Origin: Burkholderia sp. WP9
Lineage (GTDB): Bacteria > Pseudomonadota > Gammaproteobacteria > Burkholderiales > Burkholderiaceae
Direction of reading: 5' to 3'
DNA length: 64,000 nucleotides
Assembly: GCF_900104795.1 (NCBI RefSeq)
Contig: NZ_FNTG01000002.1
Span: forward strand, 1,550,001 to 1,614,000
The notes under the pieces were generated by a model, which was not told where the DNA came from, ran no database searches, and saw only the letters and a program-made list of their open reading frames with translations. Each line of letters opens with the position of its first letter. The stretch's first letter is position 1. Positions 1 to 9,003 of the stretch are shown one piece after another. Both the position numbers and the translations under genes were made by a program.

Positions 1-138
1 ACGGTCGCGTTGCTGCATTCGCCGCAACACGAGCTCACCGGCATTGTCGCCGTGATCCGTGACGAAACCAGCCGCTTTCAGGAGGATCGTCTGCTTCGCA
101 AACGGCTCGCGGAACTGGAGGCGTCCGCCGGCGCATGA
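1..138 (+). CDS. C-terminal end of a PAS-domain protein (partial)
   Basis: An open frame enters from the left edge and ends with TGA at 136-138, giving 45 residues. The tail reads GIVAVIRDETSRFQEDR followed by LRKRLAEL, which is the typical last strand and exit helix of a PAS sensor domain. The gene could encode a small PAS-only protein, a PAS-containing regulator or a signal-transduction enzyme; the missing N-terminus decides. It is followed by a GC-rich hairpin and a LysR gene in the same direction. The PAS assignment rests on motif resemblance only. Confidence 0.6.
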   Translation, partial: TVALLHSPQHELTGIVAVIRDETSRFQEDRLLRKRLAELEASAGA

Positions 139-191
139 GCACGCGCATTGGCACACGCACACACGCATAATCCGATACCCACAGACCCACT

Positions 192-228
192 GAAGGCCGG
201 CGCGAGCCGCATCACCTGCGCCGGCTTC
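192..228 (+). terminator. GC-rich hairpin after the PAS gene
   Basis: GAAG-G-CCGGCGC pairs with GCGCCGGCTTC around a 14-nt loop; one G is bulged. There is no T-run after it, so it may be a weak or Rho-assisted terminator between the PAS gene and the LysR gene. Function is inferred from position only. Confidence 0.3.
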
Positions 229-307
229 AAACCGTTCTCGCCGCTGCCCGCGTCCACGCTGTAAACTCTGCCGAATCCCGCTCTCAATCACGCCCGGATC
301 AGGCAAC

Positions 308-1234
308 ATGGACCGCATCGACGCAATGAAGGTGTTCGTCGCCACGCTCGACGAAGGGAGCCTGGTCGGCGCGAGCCGTCGACTCGGCCGCTCACCTGCG
401 GCGGTGAGCCGGGCTATCGCGTTCCTCGAAGAACATGTCGGAACGGCTCTGCTGCATCGCACGACGCGGACGATCAGACTGAGCGAAGCCGGCGAACGAT
501 ACGCCGCCGCTTGCCGCCGCATTCTCACCGACCTGGAAGAAGCCGATCTGCTGATCGCCGGCGAGCGCTCCGCACCGCGCGGGCTGCTCACGATCACCGC
601 ACCGGTGGCGGCCGGTCAGGACATGCTGCGGGCGATCATCGACGATTTCATCGATCGCTATCCGGCCGTCTCGGTCCGGCTGGATATGCTCGACCGCCCA
701 GTGAGCCTGATCGACGAAGGAATCGACGTGGCGCTGCGCATCGCTCACCTGCCCGATTCGACGCTCGTGGCGATCCCGGTGGGCGAAACGCGGCGGGTCG
801 TCACGGCGTCGCCTCGCTACCTGGCCAAGCACCCGCCGATCGTCGAACCCGCCGATCTTGCCCGGCATCAGATCATCTCCATGAGCCACTTCGGCCTGGA
901 TTCATGGAGCTTTCCGCCGCCGAATGGCTCGACGATTCCACGTGTCGTGCAGTTCACTCCGCGCTTTATCGTCAACAGTATTCAGGCGGCCGTGGCTTCG
1001 GCCGTCGCGGGACATGGCGTCACCCGCATGTTTTCCTATCACGTCGCCGAGCAGGTCAAGGAAGGATCGCTCGAGATCGTCCTGAGCGACAACGAACCCG
1101 CCCCGCTACCAGTCCACCTGTTGACGCCGCAAGGGCGTCTCGCGGTTCCCAAGGTGCGAGAATTCGTCGATTTCGCGGCGCCGCGCCTGCGCCGCCACTT
1201 CACGCAACCCCAGCGGACTACGAAGCGCAATTGA
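308..1234 (+). CDS. LysR-family transcriptional regulator (CrgA-like)
   Basis: A 308-residue protein of normal LysR length. The N-terminus (MDRIDAMKVFVATLDEGSL) and the helix-turn-helix around residues 18-37 (GASRRLGRSPAAVSRAIAFL) are typical of the family, followed by a periplasmic-binding-like effector domain from about residue 90. The sequence resembles the CrgA/DsdC-like subgroup common in Burkholderiaceae. It precedes an MFS transporter in the same direction with a 354-base gap, so it may or may not control it. The effector is unknown. The start ATG at 308 fits the family. Confidence 0.88.
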   Translation: MDRIDAMKVFVATLDEGSLVGASRRLGRSPAAVSRAIAFLEEHVGTALLHRTTRTIRLSEAGERYAAACRRILTDLEEADLLIAGERSAPRGLLTITAPVAAGQDMLRAIIDDFIDRYPAVSVRLDMLDRPVSLIDEGIDVALRIAHLPDSTLVAIPVGETRRVVTASPRYLAKHPPIVEPADLARHQIISMSHFGLDSWSFPPPNGSTIPRVVQFTPRFIVNSIQAAVASAVAGHGVTRMFSYHVAEQVKEGSLEIVLSDNEPAPLPVHLLTPQGRLAVPKVREFVDFAAPRLRRHFTQPQRTTKRN

Positions 1235-1588
1235 ATCGACTCGCGGAAGAATGTCTGCCGGTCTACGTGGATTCTCTCTGCAATCGGTTCAATCTAGACT
1301 GTGTTCATCGAGATTGCACAGCTCATGCCTTCGGGCCGTACCGGCGAATTCACTGACACGCCCTTCCCCGCACCCGACTCGAACCGGCATTCCTCGTAAC
1401 GGGCATTAGCCCACGCATAGACGGCGGCAACGGCGTCGACGCCCAAGGCACTGCATGTCACGTTGCAACTCATTGTGGATTTGATTTGCGATCCTCATGA
1501 AATGCATGGCGAGCTGTGAGTTTCGCGCTTATCGCGTCGCGGCCGCCCGGCGGCCGGGTCGGCGCGTAACGGAACAGTGGAGGCAGTC
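1235..1588. other. intergenic region, no gene recognised
   Basis: 354 bases between the LysR gene and the MFS gene. Short frames are present but have no recognisable content. The useful signal is at the right end: GGAGG at 1579-1583 sits five bases before the ATG at 1589 and sets the MFS start. A promoter for the MFS gene is expected here but I cannot place it. Confidence 0.5.
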
Positions 1589-2806
1589 ATGCAACGAGCA
1601 GTCGCCAATGGATCGATCGCGCCCGCATTCAATGTCTGGCGCGGCACGCTGGCGGGAGCCAGCGCGAGCCTTGTCGGGATAGGCCTCGCGCGTTTCGCCT
1701 ATACCCCGTTATTGCCGGCTATCGTCAGCGCGCACTGGTTTCCGGCGTCGACTGCAGCCTATCTCGGCGCAGCCAATCTCGGCGGCTATCTGGCCGGCGC
1801 GCTCGCAGGCGGCTGGCTGGCGCGGCGATTCGACGCCGCGTCCGTGCTGCGCGCGATGATGCTGCTCGCGACCGTTGCGTTCGTCGCCTGCGCCTTTCCG
1901 GTTTCCTTTCTCTGGTTCTTCGTCTGGCGCTTCGCATCCGGCTTGTCGGGCGGTGCACTGATGGTGCTGGCCGCGCCGACGATCCTCGCCCATGTGAACC
2001 CATCGCGCAGAGGCTTTGCAAGCGGCGCGATTTTCAGCGGTATCGGTTTGGGTATCGCGGCGTCCGGGACAATCGTGCCGCTCCTGCTGCGTCAAGGTCT
2101 GACCCAAACGTGGCTGGGTCTCGCCGCGCTCTCTCTGGCGCTGACAGCCGTCGCATGGAACGGTTGGCCCGGGCGGGCCGAACCCGCCGTGCAGCACGCG
2201 GCGCCTCACGCCGGCCACGGCCGCGCCTATCCGGCGGCCTCGATGCGCGCGCTGTACGCCGAGTATGCGTTGAATGCCACGGGCCTCGTCCCGCACATGA
2301 TCTTTCTCGTGGATTTCGTGGCGCGCGGTCTTGGCAAGGGTCTCGATGCCGGCGCGCAATACTGGGTGCTGTTCGGACTGGGAGCGATCGCAGGCCCTCT
2401 GCTGACCGGTCACCTGGCCGACCGTGCCGGGTTCGGTCCTGCGCTGCGCGCGGCCTATGTCCTGCAGATCGCCGCAGTCGCGTTGCCGGCTGTCGTACCG
2501 GGACCCGTCGCGCTGATCGTGTCGAGCGTCGTGGTCGGCGCGTTCGTGCCGGGCATCGTGCCGCTCGTGCTCGGCCGGGTCAATGAATTGCTCGCGCACC
2601 ATCCCGCTGCGCAAAAGGGCGCGTGGAGCGCGGCGACCACCAGTTTCGCGGTATTGCAGGCAGTCGCGGCGTATGGCCTGTCATTTCTGTTCGCGCACGA
2701 CGGTGGCAATTACGCGAGCCTATTCCTGATCGGCGCGACCTCGTTGGCGCTTGCGTTGGTGGTCGATCTATTCACGGCGCTTCGCGGCGCTCCGAAGCAG
2801 CAATAG
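1589..2806 (+). CDS. MFS transporter, YbfB/YjiJ family
   Basis: A hydrophobic protein of 405 residues with about twelve predicted membrane segments. The N-terminal block (VGIGLARFAYTPLLPAI) and the repeated glycine-rich loops (GAANLGGYLAGALAGG) are typical of the YbfB/YjiJ branch of the major facilitator superfamily. I chose ATG 1589 over the upstream in-frame GTG at 1577 because a GGAGG Shine-Dalgarno lies five bases before it. The substrate is unknown. A second MFS transporter follows about 160 bases downstream on the same strand, so the two may be co-transcribed. Confidence 0.85.
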   Translation: MQRAVANGSIAPAFNVWRGTLAGASASLVGIGLARFAYTPLLPAIVSAHWFPASTAAYLGAANLGGYLAGALAGGWLARRFDAASVLRAMMLLATVAFVACAFPVSFLWFFVWRFASGLSGGALMVLAAPTILAHVNPSRRGFASGAIFSGIGLGIAASGTIVPLLLRQGLTQTWLGLAALSLALTAVAWNGWPGRAEPAVQHAAPHAGHGRAYPAASMRALYAEYALNATGLVPHMIFLVDFVARGLGKGLDAGAQYWVLFGLGAIAGPLLTGHLADRAGFGPALRAAYVLQIAAVALPAVVPGPVALIVSSVVVGAFVPGIVPLVLGRVNELLAHHPAAQKGAWSAATTSFAVLQAVAAYGLSFLFAHDGGNYASLFLIGATSLALALVVDLFTALRGAPKQQ

Positions 2807-2864
2807 CGTTGGCGTCACCCCGTTTTCAGCCGACGGCATCCCTCACTCGAACTGGGAGAACCCC

Positions 2865-2969
2865 ATGATCCCGACACACGGTCCCCGCAAGGACTGCGCA
2901 CCCGTGAACGAACTCGCCGAAGCAGAGGCTCGGCTGTACGCACATTCGGTGTTGGAGAAGACGATATGA
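2865..2969 (+). CDS. 34-residue ORF translationally coupled to the next MFS gene
   Basis: This short frame starts at ATG 2865 with a GGGAG element six bases upstream, and ends in TGA that overlaps the ATG of the next gene (ATGA, 2966-2969). The peptide begins MIPTHGPRKDCAPVNELAEA and has no membrane segment or known domain. The ribosome-binding site and the four-base overlap suggest it is translated and coupled to the transporter, either as a leader peptide or as a small partner protein. It could also be a chance ORF. I do not recognise it. Confidence 0.45.
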   Translation: MIPTHGPRKDCAPVNELAEAEARLYAHSVLEKTI

Positions 2970-4237
2970 GCGCGCGTCCCAATCTCGCTTTGGAGGCCGC
3001 TCCGGATATGCGCGGCCTCGACTATTCGGCGCGACACGAGCGTTACTGGCGCCGTAATCTGGCCGTGTGCGTGTTCGGCTCATTCACCACGCTCGTCAGT
3101 CTGAGCATGCTGCTGCCGTTTTTGCCCATTTACGTCCAGCAACTCGGCGTGCAGTCGCAGTCCGCCGTCATTCAATGGTCGGGAATCGCGTTCGGCGCCA
3201 CGTTTCTCGGTACGGCCGTCACCGCGCCCTTGTGGGGACGCCTCGCCGATCGCTATGGCCGCAAGCCGATGCTGGTGCGCGCGGCCGTCGGCATGGCGGT
3301 GGTGATGTCGTTGATCGGCATCGCCCACAACGTGCACGAACTCGTCGGCCTGCGCTTGCTGGCTGGACTCGTGGGCGGCTATTCGTCGGCTTCGACGGTA
3401 ATGGTCGGTACGCAGGCTCCGAAAGCGCGCGCCGGTTGGGCGCTGGGCGTGCTCTCGACCGGTGCGCTCGCCGGCAATCTGATCGGGCCGCTCGTCGGCG
3501 GTTTTCTGCCGGGATGGCTCGGCATTCGCGGCACGTTCTTCGCAGGCGGCGCCATGATCGCGGTGGCCGCTTTGCTGACGATTTTCGTCGTCAAGGAAGA
3601 TTTCGACCCGGCCACGCATTCAAGCCGGCGAGCCGCGGAACATGTGCCGGCGAGCACGCATCGCAACGATTACCCAGTGGTCGCCGCATTGCTGGTCACG
3701 GCGATGATGGTGCTGCTCGCCAACATGTCGATCGAACCGGTCATCACAGTCTATGTCGGCAGTCTCGGCGTGCCGTCGCTTCATCTCGCCCGCGTGGCAG
3801 GTGTCGTAATGGCCTGTTCGGCTTTCGGCAGCATGCTGACGGCCGCGCGCCTCGGCGCGTTGGCCGATCGGATCGGCAGCTGGAACGTGATCGTCGCTTG
3901 CCTGGTGCTGACCGGTCTCGTGATGGTTCCGCAAGCGTTCGTTCACGCGTGGTGGCAACTGGCCGGATTGCGCGCGCTGATGGGCATGACGTTAGCCGGT
4001 CTCCTGCCTGCGATTGCGAAACTGGCGCGCCACGCAGTGGAAGAACACAAGACCGGTCAGATGCTCGGTTATCTGCAGTCGGCGCAATTCAGCGGACAGG
4101 TGGTCGGTCCGATCATCGGCGGCGCGATCGCTGTTCATCTCGGGCTGCATGCCGTGTTCTTCGTGACCGGTTCGTTGCTGGTGGCGTGCGCCGCGCTCGC
4201 GCACTGGGCGCGTACCCGTCAGCGCGCGGTGCTTTGA
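2966..4237 (+). CDS. MFS multidrug-type transporter (MdtG/TetA-like)
   Basis: A 423-residue major facilitator protein with about twelve membrane segments. The loop between segments 2 and 3 carries the family signature (GRLADRYGRKPMLV), and the second half repeats it weakly (GALADRIGSWNVIV), typical of the drug:H+ antiporter-1 family. A cytoplasmic N-terminal tail of about 35 residues precedes segment 1. The start overlaps the stop of a 34-codon ORF by four bases, so its translation is probably coupled. The substrate cannot be read from the sequence. Confidence 0.87.
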   Translation: MSARPNLALEAAPDMRGLDYSARHERYWRRNLAVCVFGSFTTLVSLSMLLPFLPIYVQQLGVQSQSAVIQWSGIAFGATFLGTAVTAPLWGRLADRYGRKPMLVRAAVGMAVVMSLIGIAHNVHELVGLRLLAGLVGGYSSASTVMVGTQAPKARAGWALGVLSTGALAGNLIGPLVGGFLPGWLGIRGTFFAGGAMIAVAALLTIFVVKEDFDPATHSSRRAAEHVPASTHRNDYPVVAALLVTAMMVLLANMSIEPVITVYVGSLGVPSLHLARVAGVVMACSAFGSMLTAARLGALADRIGSWNVIVACLVLTGLVMVPQAFVHAWWQLAGLRALMGMTLAGLLPAIAKLARHAVEEHKTGQMLGYLQSAQFSGQVVGPIIGGAIAVHLGLHAVFFVTGSLLVACAALAHWARTRQRAVL

Positions 4238-4255
4238 TCGGGGCGATCGCTCACC

Positions 4256-5326
4256 TCATTGACCTGCGACGGCTCCGCCCGACGGATTCCTCACCTTTGC
4301 GTGCAACTGCGCGCGAACCTCGTTCCCCACCGCCGGCGGCAGCGGGATATAGTCCAGGTCCTCTGCGGCCTGGTCGCCGTTGGTTAGCGCCCAGTCCAGG
4401 AATTTCAGCGTTGCCTCACCGCGTTCCGGTTTGTTCAGCGTGCCATGTAGCAACACATACGTCGCGCCGACGACAGGCCACGCGTTCGCGCCCGGTTCAT
4501 TGGTCAGCATTGGAACGAGAGATCTGGACCAGTCCGCGCTCGCGGCAGCGGCCTTGAATGTCTCGGGTCCCGGCTGAACCACGGTACCCGCGGCATTTTC
4601 CATGGCCGTGTACGACATATGATTCTGCTTAGTGAAATCCCATGCAACGTAGCCGATTGCGCCTGGCAGATGTTGCACGAAAGTGGCGACCCCTTCATTG
4701 CCTCTTCCGCCTATGCCGCGCGGCCAGCGCACTGAACTTCCCTCACCAACCCTGCTCTTCCACTCGGGGTTGACCTGCGCCAGATAATGCGTCCAGATCA
4801 GTGAGGTCCCGGAACCGTCGAGGCGACGCACAACGGCGATTGGCGCGTCGGGCAGCTTGAGCCCGGGATTGATGGCAGCAATGGCTGGAGCATTCCAACT
4901 GATGATTTTGCCGAGATAGATATCCCCAAGCACACGCCCCGAGAGAACCAGCTCACCGGGCTTGATACCCGGCAGATTGACGACCGGCACGACACCGCCG
5001 ATCACCATGGGAAACTGGAGCAGGTCGTTCCTGGCAAGCTCGTCGTCGCTGAGCGGCGCATCCGACCCGGCGAAATCCACCTGACTCTCCATGATTTCCT
5101 TCACCCCTTCGGTCGAGCCGACACCGCGATAGCTCACCGTGCCGCCGCCTGCCCGCTGGTATGCGCTGGCCCATTTCGTATAGATGGGTGCGGCGAAGGT
5201 ACTGCCAGCGCCGGTGATGTCAGCGCTGTGCGCTGTGACCGACAAGAACGCGCCGATCACACCGGTCAACAGTGTTTGTGTATAACTCACGAAAGACCTC
5301 ACTTTAGGTTTGTTGTTGAGGCTCAT
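4256..5326 (-). CDS. PstS-like phosphate-binding protein (paralogue 1)
   Basis: A periplasmic phosphate-binding protein of the PstS family, 356 residues. The mature part starts [19 protein letters not shown] and shows the phosphate loops GAGSTF, SDAPL and RRLDGSGTS. Two starts are possible. ATG 5326 gives a signal peptide with K/R residues in its n-region. GTG 5290 has a GAGG six bases upstream but leaves an uncharged n-region. It is closely related to the PstS protein at 7919-8944, and the two flank a CHAD protein and a ZntB-like transporter. No pstCAB genes are nearby, so it is an orphan binding protein here. Confidence 0.9.
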   Translation of the reverse strand: MSLNNKPKVRSFVSYTQTLLTGVIGAFLSVTAHSADITGAGSTFAAPIYTKWASAYQRAGGGTVSYRGVGSTEGVKEIMESQVDFAGSDAPLSDDELARNDLLQFPMVIGGVVPVVNLPGIKPGELVLSGRVLGDIYLGKIISWNAPAIAAINPGLKLPDAPIAVVRRLDGSGTSLIWTHYLAQVNPEWKSRVGEGSSVRWPRGIGGRGNEGVATFVQHLPGAIGYVAWDFTKQNHMSYTAMENAAGTVVQPGPETFKAAAASADWSRSLVPMLTNEPGANAWPVVGATYVLLHGTLNKPERGEATLKFLDWALTNGDQAAEDLDYIPLPPAVGNEVRAQLHAKVRNPSGGAVAGQ

Positions 5327-5559
5327 GAAGTGAAGCTCGCCGAGTAACGAAACCAGTTCTCCCCATTACAGGATGCTGAAGGTCGGGAGGCAAATTGAAT
5401 CGCTCTATCACAGCCGCATTGCTTCCAACGCGATGCCGGCATGGTTTTGAAAATTGATACGCTGTAGGATTGAAATCGCAGTTTGCAAACTGCCTGACCC
5501 GCGCCACCTTACGTTCACCTCACTACCGTCCGCTTCGGGGACTCAATCGATTTGAACCG

Positions 5560-6510
5560 ATGAACTCCACACCACCCATGCGCGACGTTGCTTCTGCAGA
5601 AGAGCGGGTTCCGGACGATTCCGGCAAACGCGGCGGGACGGTTTTGCCGGACATGTCGCCGGCCGTGGCCTTCTCGACACTGGTCACGCCAATGGTCGCG
5701 CAGGTGGCGCAACGCGTGGGCACTCTATGCGTCAGTGCCGATCCGGAAAGTCTGCACAAACTTCGTGTCGTACTGCGTCGTCTGCGCTCGCTGTGGTGGG
5801 CTTACGATCCGCTTATCGACGGATCGCGAGCGAGGCGACAGCGGCGCGAATTCAAGGCGCTGGCCGACTCCGCTGGTCAAACACGTGACTGGGATATTCT
5901 GAAACACTTACTGGCAGAGGAGACGGCAATGCCGCGTTCTTTTGCGGCGCTGATCGAAGGTGTCGATTTATTGCGCGGCGATGCGCTCCTGCACAGTCGC
6001 GCAACGATCGCCGACGCCAACGTTGAAGCAGTATTGAACCAGGCAATCGCGGGCGTGATGCAGCAACTCGAACCTCGTTCGTTTGACGAGTCGCTTTCGG
6101 TATTCGCCGCGAACCGTATTGCAACGGCCAGGAGGGCGCTGCGAAAACGGATGAAGCGTTTGCTTAGGGATCCCGATTCCGGATACGCGGAGTTTCACGA
6201 GGTCCGAATCGCCGCGAAGAAGGTGCGCTACCTGCTGGAGTTTTTTGCGCCCCTGATCCAGAGCGGAAACGGGATAGGCATCGTCGAACTCACGCAAATG
6301 CAGGACGAGCTGGGAAAACTCAACGACATCGTTGCGAGTGAATCGCTGCTTCTCACACATGCGCTTCGCCTCGGCGAGCGCGGCGTTGCCGACGATGCAA
6401 TCGCGTATCTGAGGAATCTCAAAGGCGATCGCATGCAGAGCGCCGAAGCATTGTTACGCGCGCTCAGCGATAGGCTCGCTGACGAGCGTGCCGGCTTTGG
6501 CATCAACTAG
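5560..6510 (+). CDS. CHAD-domain protein
   Basis: A helical protein of 316 residues carrying a CHAD (conserved histidine alpha-helical) domain across most of its length. The repeated basic patterns LHKLRVVLRRLRSLWW (near residue 65) and FHEVRIAAKKVRYLLEFF (near residue 215) are the conserved phosphate-contacting helices of the two CHAD halves. CHAD proteins are known to bind inorganic polyphosphate and to associate with polyphosphate granules. Its position between two phosphate-binding proteins agrees with that. The start is uncertain: ATG 5560 is used, an in-frame TTG lies at 5470 and an ATG at 5578. No strong ribosome-binding site is visible. Confidence 0.85.
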   Translation: MNSTPPMRDVASAEERVPDDSGKRGGTVLPDMSPAVAFSTLVTPMVAQVAQRVGTLCVSADPESLHKLRVVLRRLRSLWWAYDPLIDGSRARRQRREFKALADSAGQTRDWDILKHLLAEETAMPRSFAALIEGVDLLRGDALLHSRATIADANVEAVLNQAIAGVMQQLEPRSFDESLSVFAANRIATARRALRKRMKRLLRDPDSGYAEFHEVRIAAKKVRYLLEFFAPLIQSGNGIGIVELTQMQDELGKLNDIVASESLLLTHALRLGERGVADDAIAYLRNLKGDRMQSAEALLRALSDRLADERAGFGIN

Positions 6511-6571
6511 CGGTACTGCGAGAAAAGCCGCGAACGCTGAAATCGGGCGCATTGCTTCGCGCTGGCTTACC

Positions 6572-7609
6572 CTACCGTTCCTTGCGCCGGCGAAATGCCC
6601 ACCATCCGGCCAGCCCTGTAAAACCGGCCACGAGCAACACCATCACCCAGAAACCGTGCCGGTTCTCAGCGAGCGGAATACCACCCACATTCATTCCGAA
6701 AAAACCCGCAACGATATTGATCGGCATAGCCAGTACCGTCACCAATGTCAGCGTGAAGAGCGTGCGATTGTTCTGCTCTTCCAGACGGGAAATGATCTCC
6801 TCCTGCAACAGCCTGACCCGTTCGATCAGACCGGCCACATCCGAGAGAACCACCGAAAACTCCTCGGTCGACTCGCGCAGATCCTGCACGTCATCTGAAT
6901 GAAGCCAGCGCGGCGGTCTCGCCAGCAGCCGGAAGATCGCGCCAGGTTCAGGCGCGAGCATGCGTTGCAAACGCGTCAGCATACGACGCATCGCGCCCAG
7001 ATCGATGCGATTCTGCGTCGGCCGTTGCGACAGGAATCGGTCCTCTATCCGGTCGACGTCGGCGCTGGTTCGGCGCACGATCTGCACGAGCAGGTCGGCC
7101 TGGTCGCGCATCAGGTGAACCAGCAATTCCGCCGGAGACCTGAAAATCTCGCCTTCCCGAACCGACGCGCGCAATCTGTCGACCGAACGCAGTGGCTTCA
7201 GACGCGCGGTCACGATAATCCGCTGGTTCGCGTAAATCCACAGCGTCGCTATTTCGGAGGGAATGAACTCGAGATTGAACATGACGTCGTTGACGACCGC
7301 GCGCAGCGCGCCGTCCGCATGCTCGATGCGCGTCGAGTGCGAGCCTTCGCGCAATGCGTCGAAAAAAGTCTCGGGTAGATCGAGTTGCGCTCTCATCCAG
7401 CGTTCGCTCGCACTATGCGCCAGATTGAAGTGAAGCCAAAGAAACTCGCTCCCTTCTCTTGCGGTGCCGTTCGCGTCGTGCGCCTGTAACCATTCGACGA
7501 CTTCATCCGCGTCGACGGGCCGGCCGGCATGAGTCGAAGAAAAGAGAAAGCCACAGACCATGCCGGACGAGTCGGCGCCGTAGGTTTGCAGTAGCAGGTC
7601 AGATTTCAT
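6572..7609 (-). CDS. ZntB/CorA-family metal transporter
   Basis: A 345-residue CorA-superfamily protein. It has a long cytoplasmic domain with coiled-coil helices, then two C-terminal membrane segments (LVTVLAMPINIVAGFFGMNV, and MVLLVAGFTGLAGWWAF) with the GMN signature between them. The residues after GMN read VGGIPLAEN, which fits the ZntB zinc-transport branch better than the Mg2+ channel CorA. It runs against the CHAD gene, convergent across about 60 bases. Transported ion and direction cannot be settled from sequence. Confidence 0.85.
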   Translation of the reverse strand: MKSDLLLQTYGADSSGMVCGFLFSSTHAGRPVDADEVVEWLQAHDANGTAREGSEFLWLHFNLAHSASERWMRAQLDLPETFFDALREGSHSTRIEHADGALRAVVNDVMFNLEFIPSEIATLWIYANQRIIVTARLKPLRSVDRLRASVREGEIFRSPAELLVHLMRDQADLLVQIVRRTSADVDRIEDRFLSQRPTQNRIDLGAMRRMLTRLQRMLAPEPGAIFRLLARPPRWLHSDDVQDLRESTEEFSVVLSDVAGLIERVRLLQEEIISRLEEQNNRTLFTLTLVTVLAMPINIVAGFFGMNVGGIPLAENRHGFWVMVLLVAGFTGLAGWWAFRRRKER

Positions 7610-7841
7610 AGGTCATTCAGCGTTTGCTTCCCATGCGGGATTGGCATATCCAGTAATTTGCCGGCCGATAATGGAAGCGTGACGATCGCCAACCGATGCC
7701 GGCCGCAGGCGTCGCACGGATTGAACTGGATGCAAAGGCCCGAGCATATCGCGACCCATCAAAAGAAGGTTAACGTGGTCGTTCTCGCTTGATCGACCTG
7801 GATGATCCTTATAATTCCGCAGTCGAATCATTTAACCTGAA

Positions 7842-7860
7842 CGGTCACGAGAACGTCATA
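7842..7860 (+). promoter_or_regulatory. candidate Pho box upstream of pstS
   Basis: CGGTCAC at 7842-7848 and CGTCATA at 7854-7860 place two TCA cores exactly 11 bases apart, the spacing of PhoB half-sites (consensus CTGTCAT-N4-CTGTCAT). The element lies about 60 bases before the pstS start. The match is partial, so PhoB control is an inference supported mainly by spacing and context. Confidence 0.4.
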
Positions 7861-7918
7861 TTTCAGCCTTAAGTTGCAGCCCATCGAAGGCGACCTCATC
7901 GCCACAAGGAGTCTCGAC

Positions 7919-8944
7919 ATGAAACTCAAGCAACTTACGCTGTTTCTGTGTGCGCTGTGTGCCAGCGCCGCGCACGCCGCCGACATAACCGGCGCCGGCA
8001 GTACTTTCGCCGCGCCGATTTACACGAAATGGGCCGATGCCTATCAGAAAACAGGCGGCGGCAAGGTCAACTATCAGGGCATTGGTTCGTCGGGCGGCAT
8101 CAAGCAGATCATCGCGAAGACCGTGGATTTCGCCGGTTCGGACGCGCCGCTGAAAGACGACGAATTGGCCAGGAACGGCCTGTTCCAGTTCCCCACGGTG
8201 GTCGGCGGCGTGGTGCCGGCGATCAACGTGCCGGGTCTGAAGGCCGGCGAACTGGTGCTGTCGGGTCAAGTGGTCGGCGACATCTATCTGGGCAAGATCA
8301 AGAAGTGGAACGATCCCGCAATCGTCGCGCTGAACCCGAAAATCAAGCTCCCTGATACCGACGTCGCGGTGGTGCGCCGCGCCGACGGTTCGGGCACGAG
8401 TTTCATCTGGACGAACTACCTCTCCAAGGTGAACCCGGAGTGGAAATCGAAAGTGGGCGAAGGCGCTACGGTGAACTGGCCGACCGGCACCGGCGGCAAG
8501 GGCAACGACGGCGTGGCGGCATTCGTGCAGCGTCTGCCGGGCGCGATCGGCTACGTCGAGTGGGCCTATGCGAAGCAGAACCACATGACCTACGCCGCGC
8601 TGAAAAATGCATCGGGGACTGTGGTCGAGCCGTCGACCGACACATTCAAGGCGGCAGCGGCGGGCGCCGATTGGTCGAAGTCGTTCTATCAGATCCTGAC
8701 GAACGAGCCGGGCAAGAACGCGTGGCCCGTGGTCGGCGCGACGTTCGTGCTATTGCATACGACGCAGGACAAAGCACCGCAAGGCGCGGAAACGCTGAAG
8801 TTTTTCGATTGGGCATTCAAGAACGGCGGCAAGGCAGCCGACGATCTCGACTATATTTCGCTGCCCGAGTCCGTGACGGCCGAAATCCGCTCGCAGTGGA
8901 AACAGAAGGTCAAGGACGCGTCAGGCAAGCCTGTCGCGCCCTAG
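7919..8944 (+). CDS. pstS: phosphate ABC transporter substrate-binding protein PstS (paralogue 2)
   Basis: A periplasmic phosphate-binding protein of 341 residues. The start ATG 7919 follows AAGGAG and gives a clean signal peptide ([20 protein letters not shown], cleaved before ADITGAG). Phosphate-contacting loops GAGSTF, SDAPL and RRADGSGTS are all present, as in E. coli PstS. It is highly similar to the PstS-like protein at 4256-5326, which points to a duplication that now flanks two other genes. A possible Pho box lies upstream. The permease and ATPase genes pstCAB are not in the window. Confidence 0.93.
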   Translation: MKLKQLTLFLCALCASAAHAADITGAGSTFAAPIYTKWADAYQKTGGGKVNYQGIGSSGGIKQIIAKTVDFAGSDAPLKDDELARNGLFQFPTVVGGVVPAINVPGLKAGELVLSGQVVGDIYLGKIKKWNDPAIVALNPKIKLPDTDVAVVRRADGSGTSFIWTNYLSKVNPEWKSKVGEGATVNWPTGTGGKGNDGVAAFVQRLPGAIGYVEWAYAKQNHMTYAALKNASGTVVEPSTDTFKAAAAGADWSKSFYQILTNEPGKNAWPVVGATFVLLHTTQDKAPQGAETLKFFDWAFKNGGKAADDLDYISLPESVTAEIRSQWKQKVKDASGKPVAP

Positions 8945-9003
8945 GCTGCGGATAAATTCGGCGCGCGCCGTTCATCAACACGCAACCGCCCATTCGGCGC
9001 CCG

